Source: an uncultured Gemella sp. (GTDB lineage Bacteria > Bacillota > Bacilli > Staphylococcales > Gemellaceae). From it: 19,446 nt of DNA. Position numbers and translations under genes: made by a program. A model generated the notes under the pieces. The model did not search any database. It was not told the DNA's origin and saw nothing but the letters and a program-made list of their open reading frames with translations. Positions 16,224 to 19,446 of this stretch are shown piece after piece. Position 1 is the stretch's first letter; every line of letters begins with the position of its first letter. The stretch spans positions 1-19,446 of the forward strand of contig USNF01000017.1 in NCBI GenBank assembly GCA_900555985.1, in the 5' to 3' direction.

Positions 16224-16232
16224 TGTTATAAT
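16224..16232 (+). promoter_or_regulatory. Extended -10 promoter for paralogue 3
   Basis: TGTTATAAT, a perfect extended -10, about 35 nt before the start codon. It has the same promoter style as paralogue 1, with no clear -35. Confidence 0.55.
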
Positions 16233-16266
16233 ATAGAAAATAATTTATAGGAAGGATGAGTAAATA

Positions 16267-16770
16267 ATGACAGAAAATAGAATGAATTTAATATTTTATT
16301 ATGGCCATATATCCGTACCTATATTTTTTATACTATTAATACTTTTTATGAGATATAGAAGAAAACGTAAGGGATTAGATGCAGATTTTACTATGCCATG
16401 GAAACCACTACTTATAATTCAAGTAGTTCTGACCTGTACACTTTTAGCAGATTGGCTTTTTATAGGTTTGTTATTAGCTGTTGGTTCTGCGATATTAGGT
16501 CTTATTGCTTCAGTAAGTGATTTAACATTGTTTGAAAAGTATACAGAATATGTATGGGGCATGCTGTTAAGTGATACGTTCACGGTAATCTTAAACTATG
16601 GTTCTATTTTGATGTGTACAATAGGTTATAATAAAATAAGAATAAGTAACAATAAAGAACCATTAAAAGCATTATATTATATTTTCGCAATATTTTTCTT
16701 AATATTACCATTGTTATTATTGATACCACCACTATTTAGTTATTTACTTTATAAGTTGCATTTTATTTAA
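16267..16770 (+). CDS. Small membrane protein, GH/PW family, paralogue 3
   Basis: A 167-residue protein with about four hydrophobic helices, related to the two genes upstream. It has G13-H14-x3-P18 in helix 1, a strongly basic loop (RYRRKRKG), M43-P44-W45, then W63 with the same 17-residue gap. The first half is closest to paralogue 1. The C-terminal half has a fourth helix ending in a run of hydrophobic and proline residues. AGGAAGGA (16249-16256) is 10 nt before ATG. The gene has its own extended -10 promoter and a terminator shared with prmA. The third copy being a separate transcription unit suggests copies that have diverged in expression. Function unknown. Confidence 0.85.
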   Translation: MTENRMNLIFYYGHISVPIFFILLILFMRYRRKRKGLDADFTMPWKPLLIIQVVLTCTLLADWLFIGLLLAVGSAILGLIASVSDLTLFEKYTEYVWGMLLSDTFTVILNYGSILMCTIGYNKIRISNNKEPLKALYYIFAIFFLILPLLLLIPPLFSYLLYKLHFI

Positions 16771-16779
16771 TATAAAAAC

Positions 16780-16823
16780 AAGGATAGATATAATCAATTA
16801 AGTTATATATCTATCCTTATTTT
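16780..16823. terminator. Bidirectional terminator between paralogue 3 and prmA
   Basis: A perfect 13-bp stem AAGGATAGATATA/TATATCTATCCTT (16780-16792 with 16806-16818). It is followed by ATTTTATT on the plus strand and GTTTTTATA on the minus strand. The convergent genes share it. Confidence 0.88.
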
Positions 16824-16831
16824 ATTAGATT

Positions 16832-17767
16832 TTATTTTGTAACAACGAATGAATACCACTCATTATCTGAAGTTTCTTCTACTAATTTGAACCCACGTTC
16901 TAACATTTTTTCTAGAAGTTCATCTTTTTTATCTTTAATAATACCAGAAGTAATGTAGTATCCACCATCTTCAAGTAAGTTATATGCGTCATCTAGCATT
17001 AATTCGATGATGTGGGCTAGTATATTAGCTACAATAACATTATATTTTTTAGTTTCTTTTGTTAGAAGGCTAGCTTCCTCAACAACTATTCTATTTTCTA
17101 AATTATTAAGTGCGAAGTTTTCACGTGATACATCAACTGCTAGTTTATCTAAGTCAACAGCTTTAATTTCACCATCTGTTAAGTAACTTGCTGCGATACT
17201 AAGAATACCACTTCCACAACCAACATCGATAATATTATCATGAGGTTTAACATATTTTTCTAAGTTTTTAATACAAAGTGAAGTAGTTTCATGTCCACCA
17301 GTACCGAAAGCCATACCTGGATCAATATTGATTACATATTTGTTTTCGTTATTTTCATATTCACGCCATGTAGGTACAATAACAAATTTTTCACCAATAT
17401 TAAGAATATCAAAGTAATCTTTCCAAGAATTTTCCCAATCACTATCTTTTATAGTAGTTGTTTCGATTTTGAAGAATTCACCAATATTAATATTTTTTCC
17501 TAATTGTTCTAATTCACCTTTGAAGCGTGCAAATGTCTCATCATCAAAGTTAAGTTCATTTATATATCCTTTTACGACAACACCAACATCAGGGAAGTCA
17601 GCAGGACTTAGTTCGACGATAGTTCCAAAGTCATCGTGTAAGTTTTCTTCTAATGTAGTAGGGTCTTCAATAGCGACACCTGTAGAACCATAATCTAAAA
17701 GAATAGATTCAACTATTTCACTAGCTTCATTAGTAGTATGAATAGTAATTTCAATCCAATTTTCCAT
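16832..17767 (-). CDS. prmA: Ribosomal protein L11 methyltransferase PrmA
   Basis: SAM-dependent enzyme that methylates ribosomal protein L11 at several amino groups. The 311 residues are the normal length. An N-terminal L11-recognition domain begins MENWIEITIHT. The catalytic domain has DPGMAFGTGGHETT (149-162), the SAM-binding DVGCGSGILS (181-190), an acidic VDLD after the next strand and the VANIL motif (246-250). The start given is ATG at 17767, where GAGG 6 nt upstream fits. An in-frame GTG at 17779 lies on top of that site and would add four residues. In many Bacilli prmA follows dnaJ; here it stands alone, with a shared terminator downstream. Confidence 0.96.
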   Translation of the reverse strand: MENWIEITIHTTNEASEIVESILLDYGSTGVAIEDPTTLEENLHDDFGTIVELSPADFPDVGVVVKGYINELNFDDETFARFKGELEQLGKNINIGEFFKIETTTIKDSDWENSWKDYFDILNIGEKFVIVPTWREYENNENKYVINIDPGMAFGTGGHETTSLCIKNLEKYVKPHDNIIDVGCGSGILSIAASYLTDGEIKAVDLDKLAVDVSRENFALNNLENRIVVEEASLLTKETKKYNVIVANILAHIIELMLDDAYNLLEDGGYYITSGIIKDKKDELLEKMLERGFKLVEETSDNEWYSFVVTK

Positions 17768-18008
17768 TTTATACCTCACAATTATTTATATTTTATTTAC
17801 AAGTACTAAAATTATTAAAATTTCAGTGATTAATATCCTTAAACATCTTATAATATTTTATCGTTATTATCAAATGAAAAGGGTATTATAAAATTAGAGA
17901 AAAATTATATAATATAAATTTAAAAACTACATTTATATGTGTAGTAGAGTAATCTATAGAATAGTTTTAAGATGCTTTATCCAAAACCTTTAATTATATT
18001 TAAAATCC
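17768..18008. other. AT-rich divergent spacer between prmA and the gatCAB leader
   Basis: No gene is seen. It must hold the prmA promoter on the minus strand; TTGATA with TATAAG 15 nt away near 17850-17873 is a weak candidate. A small hairpin ACTACA/TGTAGT (17926-17945) is followed by five T on the minus strand, but no transcript is expected to end there. Confidence 0.4.
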
Positions 18009-18037
18009 TTGACAATGCTAATGGTTTAGTATAATAT
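18009..18037 (+). promoter_or_regulatory. Promoter of the gatCAB operon
   Basis: Consensus TTGACA (18009-18014). The -10 is either TAATAT (18032-18037, 17-nt spacer) or the overlapping TATAAT (18030-18035, 15-nt spacer). The predicted start is near 18043, just before the T-box stem I. Confidence 0.75.
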
Positions 18038-18058
18038 AGATAAATAAACCATAAAAAA

Positions 18059-18271
18059 ATAAAGAGTAAGAAGACTTTTATTTCATGTTTTTTTAGAAGA
18101 GAGTTTGATCCATAGGCTGAAAGGTTAAATATTAATGATTGAAATGAGCAACACTTCTTATAGAACCGAATATAATTTATAGAGGTATCAGTATTCTGAT
18201 ATAAATTAGGGTGGCACCACGAAATTAGCATTCGTCCCATGTAGTTTTTAAACTATGTGGGGCGCTTTTTT
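18059..18271 (+). promoter_or_regulatory. T-box riboswitch of gatCAB, specifier CAA/AAC
   Basis: Transcription-attenuating leader that reads uncharged tRNA. The conserved T-box AGGGTGGCACCACG is at 18208-18221; its TGGC (18212-18215) would pair with a tRNA end of G73-CCA. Stem I base: TAAGAAG (18067-18073) with CTTCTTA (18154-18160); upper helix ATTTCA (18080-18085) with TGAAAT (18140-18145). The distal loop has the usual AGAGAG and GGCTGAAAGG blocks. Stem III is GTATCAG/CTGATAT (18185-18202). The terminator stem is 18233-18247 with 18250-18264, then six T; CGTCCC (18233-18238) can pair instead with the T-box to form the antiterminator. The specifier loop, between T145 and the stem base, reads GAGCAACA. 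AAC (Asn) followed by A, directly against the lower helix, fits best; CAA (Gln) overlaps it by one base. Confidence 0.93.
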
Positions 18272-18354
18272 ATTATAAAGCATTATAACCCTTGATAAAT
18301 AATCGGTTATGTACTAGTATGGAATAGAATAATATATATAAATTGGAGGAACTT

Positions 18355-18645
18355 ATGTCAACTATTACAAAAGAACAAGTAAATCACATTGCACATCTTT
18401 CAAGATTAGAAATCCAAGAAGATGAAGTTGATGGTTATATTGAAAAATTAGAGAAAGTTGTAGATTTATTTAATGAGCTAAATAGTGTTGATACAGAAAA
18501 TATCAAACCAACTTACCACGTTCTAGATTTAGTTAATGTATTTAGAGAAGACGTAGCTCAAGAAGGTATGGATAGAGAAGAAGTTCTTAAAAACTCTAAA
18601 GAAACTGAAGCAGGACAATTTAAAGTACCTACTATCTTAGAATAA
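18355..18645 (+). CDS. gatC: Asp-tRNA(Asn)/Glu-tRNA(Gln) amidotransferase subunit C
   Basis: Small 96-residue subunit that wraps around GatA and stabilises the GatCAB complex, which amidates misacylated Asp-tRNA(Asn) and Glu-tRNA(Gln). Typical family sequence: ITKEQVNHIAHLSRLEI at the N-terminus, the central LNSVDTENIKPTYHVLDL and the LR/FREDV segment. The start is ATG at 18355, with GGAGG (18345-18349) 5 nt upstream. An in-frame TTG at 18343 overlaps that site and is unlikely. First gene of the operon under the T-box; gatA follows after 21 nt. Confidence 0.96.
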   Translation: MSTITKEQVNHIAHLSRLEIQEDEVDGYIEKLEKVVDLFNELNSVDTENIKPTYHVLDLVNVFREDVAQEGMDREEVLKNSKETEAGQFKVPTILE

Positions 18646-18666
18646 AATTAGTAAGGAGATAATTTG

Positions 18667-19446
18667 ATGAGTTTATTACATGAATCAATTGAAAGTTTAG
18701 AAAGTAAACTTAAAAATAAAGAAATTAAGCCTAGTGATCTTGTTAAAGAATCATTAGATAGAATTAAAGCTACTGAAGATAAAATCGGTTCATTTATTAC
18801 AGTAACTGAAGAAGTAGCATTAAAACAAGCTGAAGAATTAGATCGTCGCCAAGAAGCGGGAGATGTAGAAGGGAAATTATTCGGTATTCCAATGGGAATC
18901 AAAGATAATATCGTAACCAAAGATATTCAAACTACATGTGCTTCTAAAATCTTAGAAGGATTCAATCCAATTTATAGTGCGACAGTAATGGATAAATTAA
19001 ATGCTGAAAATCCAATTTTAATGGGTAAATTAAACATGGATGAATTCGCAATGGGTGGATCTACTGAAACATCTTACTACAAACTTACTCGTAACCCACA
19101 TGATTTAGACGCAGTACCTGGAGGATCAAGTGGTGGTTCAGCAACATCTGTAGCTGCAGGACAAGTAAGCTTCGCTTTAGGAAGTGATACTGGTGGTTCA
19201 GTACGTCAACCAGCTTCATACTGTGGTATCGTAGGATTAAAACCTACATACGGACGTGTATCACGTTTTGGATTAGTAGCATTCGCTTCATCATTAGACC
19301 AAATCGGACCAATGACACGTACTGTAAAAGATAATGCACGTGTATTAGAAGTAATCTCAGGTGTAGATGCACATGATATGACTAGTGCTCCTGTAGAAGT
19401 ACCAGAATTTAGTAAAATTATTACTGGAGATGTAAAAGGTAAGAAA
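18667..19446 (+). CDS. gatA: Asp-tRNA(Asn)/Glu-tRNA(Gln) amidotransferase subunit A (5' part)
   Basis: Amidase-signature subunit that hydrolyses glutamine and passes ammonia to GatB. The window holds 260 codons of a protein usually near 485 residues; the frame is open to the end, so the cut is the window edge. The full catalytic triad is present at the family's standard positions: K79 (GIKDN), S154 (PGGSSGGS) and S178 (DTGGSVR), within the amidase signature that continues QPASYCGIVGLKPTYG. AAGGAG (18653-18658) is 8 nt before ATG. gatB is expected just beyond the window. Regulation is through the upstream T-box. Confidence 0.97.
   Translation, partial: MSLLHESIESLESKLKNKEIKPSDLVKESLDRIKATEDKIGSFITVTEEVALKQAEELDRRQEAGDVEGKLFGIPMGIKDNIVTKDIQTTCASKILEGFNPIYSATVMDKLNAENPILMGKLNMDEFAMGGSTETSYYKLTRNPHDLDAVPGGSSGGSATSVAAGQVSFALGSDTGGSVRQPASYCGIVGLKPTYGRVSRFGLVAFASSLDQIGPMTRTVKDNARVLEVISGVDAHDMTSAPVEVPEFSKIITGDVKGKK

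Noticed and set aside
17926..17945. A small hairpin followed by five T on the minus strand
   Set aside because: The stem is only 6 bp with an 8-nt loop, and no minus-strand gene lies upstream that would end there.
17977..18240. An 87-codon minus-strand open frame
   Set aside because: It lies antisense to the T-box leader and promoter, and its translation has no family features.

Overview
This is a strongly AT-rich stretch of a low-GC Gram-positive (Firmicutes/Bacilli) chromosome. Strong AGGAGG-type ribosome binding sites, frequent TTG/GTG starts, TGnTATAAT promoters, an LPxTG wall protein, a T-box leader and a 36-nt-repeat type II-like CRISPR array all fit that group. The gene set and protein style would suit Gemella or a close relative; that genus call is an impression from the sequences, not a database result.

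Layout. 1-658: the leader-distal end of a CRISPR array whose cas genes and leader must lie to the left of the window. 772-3209: minus-strand ddl-murF, two consecutive steps of peptidoglycan precursor synthesis (D-Ala-D-Ala, then its addition to UDP-MurNAc-tripeptide), with a terminator shared with the end of the array. 3490-4299: an unrecognised two-helix membrane protein with a TPR-like cytoplasmic part. 4325-6322: uvrB (nucleotide excision repair), convergent with it. 6480-7883: an APC-family amino acid permease. 7884-8504: a 620-bp AT-rich divergent spacer. 8505-10157: a sortase-anchored, Cna/MSCRAMM-like surface adhesin.

10448-15207 is an organic-acid block: a CitA/DcuS-type sensor kinase and CitB/DcuR-type response regulator, then an AEC-family (malate permease-like) carrier and a D-lactate-dehydrogenase-type 2-hydroxyacid dehydrogenase. 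The sensor keeps the Arg/His/Phe/Arg residues of di- and tricarboxylate sensors, and a perfect 7-4-7 palindrome lies just upstream of the carrier promoter, so the two-component system probably controls carrier and dehydrogenase. 15297-16770 holds three small membrane proteins that are clearly paralogues of each other (GH-x3-P, PW-x17-W signature); I do not recognise the family. 16832-17767 is prmA (ribosomal protein L11 methyltransferase) on the minus strand. The window ends with a T-box riboswitch followed by gatC and the start of gatA, the tRNA-dependent amidotransferase operon.

The two most interesting points are (1) the gatCAB T-box, whose specifier region reads C-A-A-C and so overlaps a Gln codon (CAA) and an Asn codon (AAC), the two amino acids the amidotransferase makes on tRNA; and (2) the tandem family of three small GH/PW membrane proteins of unknown function. 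No tRNA, rRNA, insertion sequence or prophage gene was seen.
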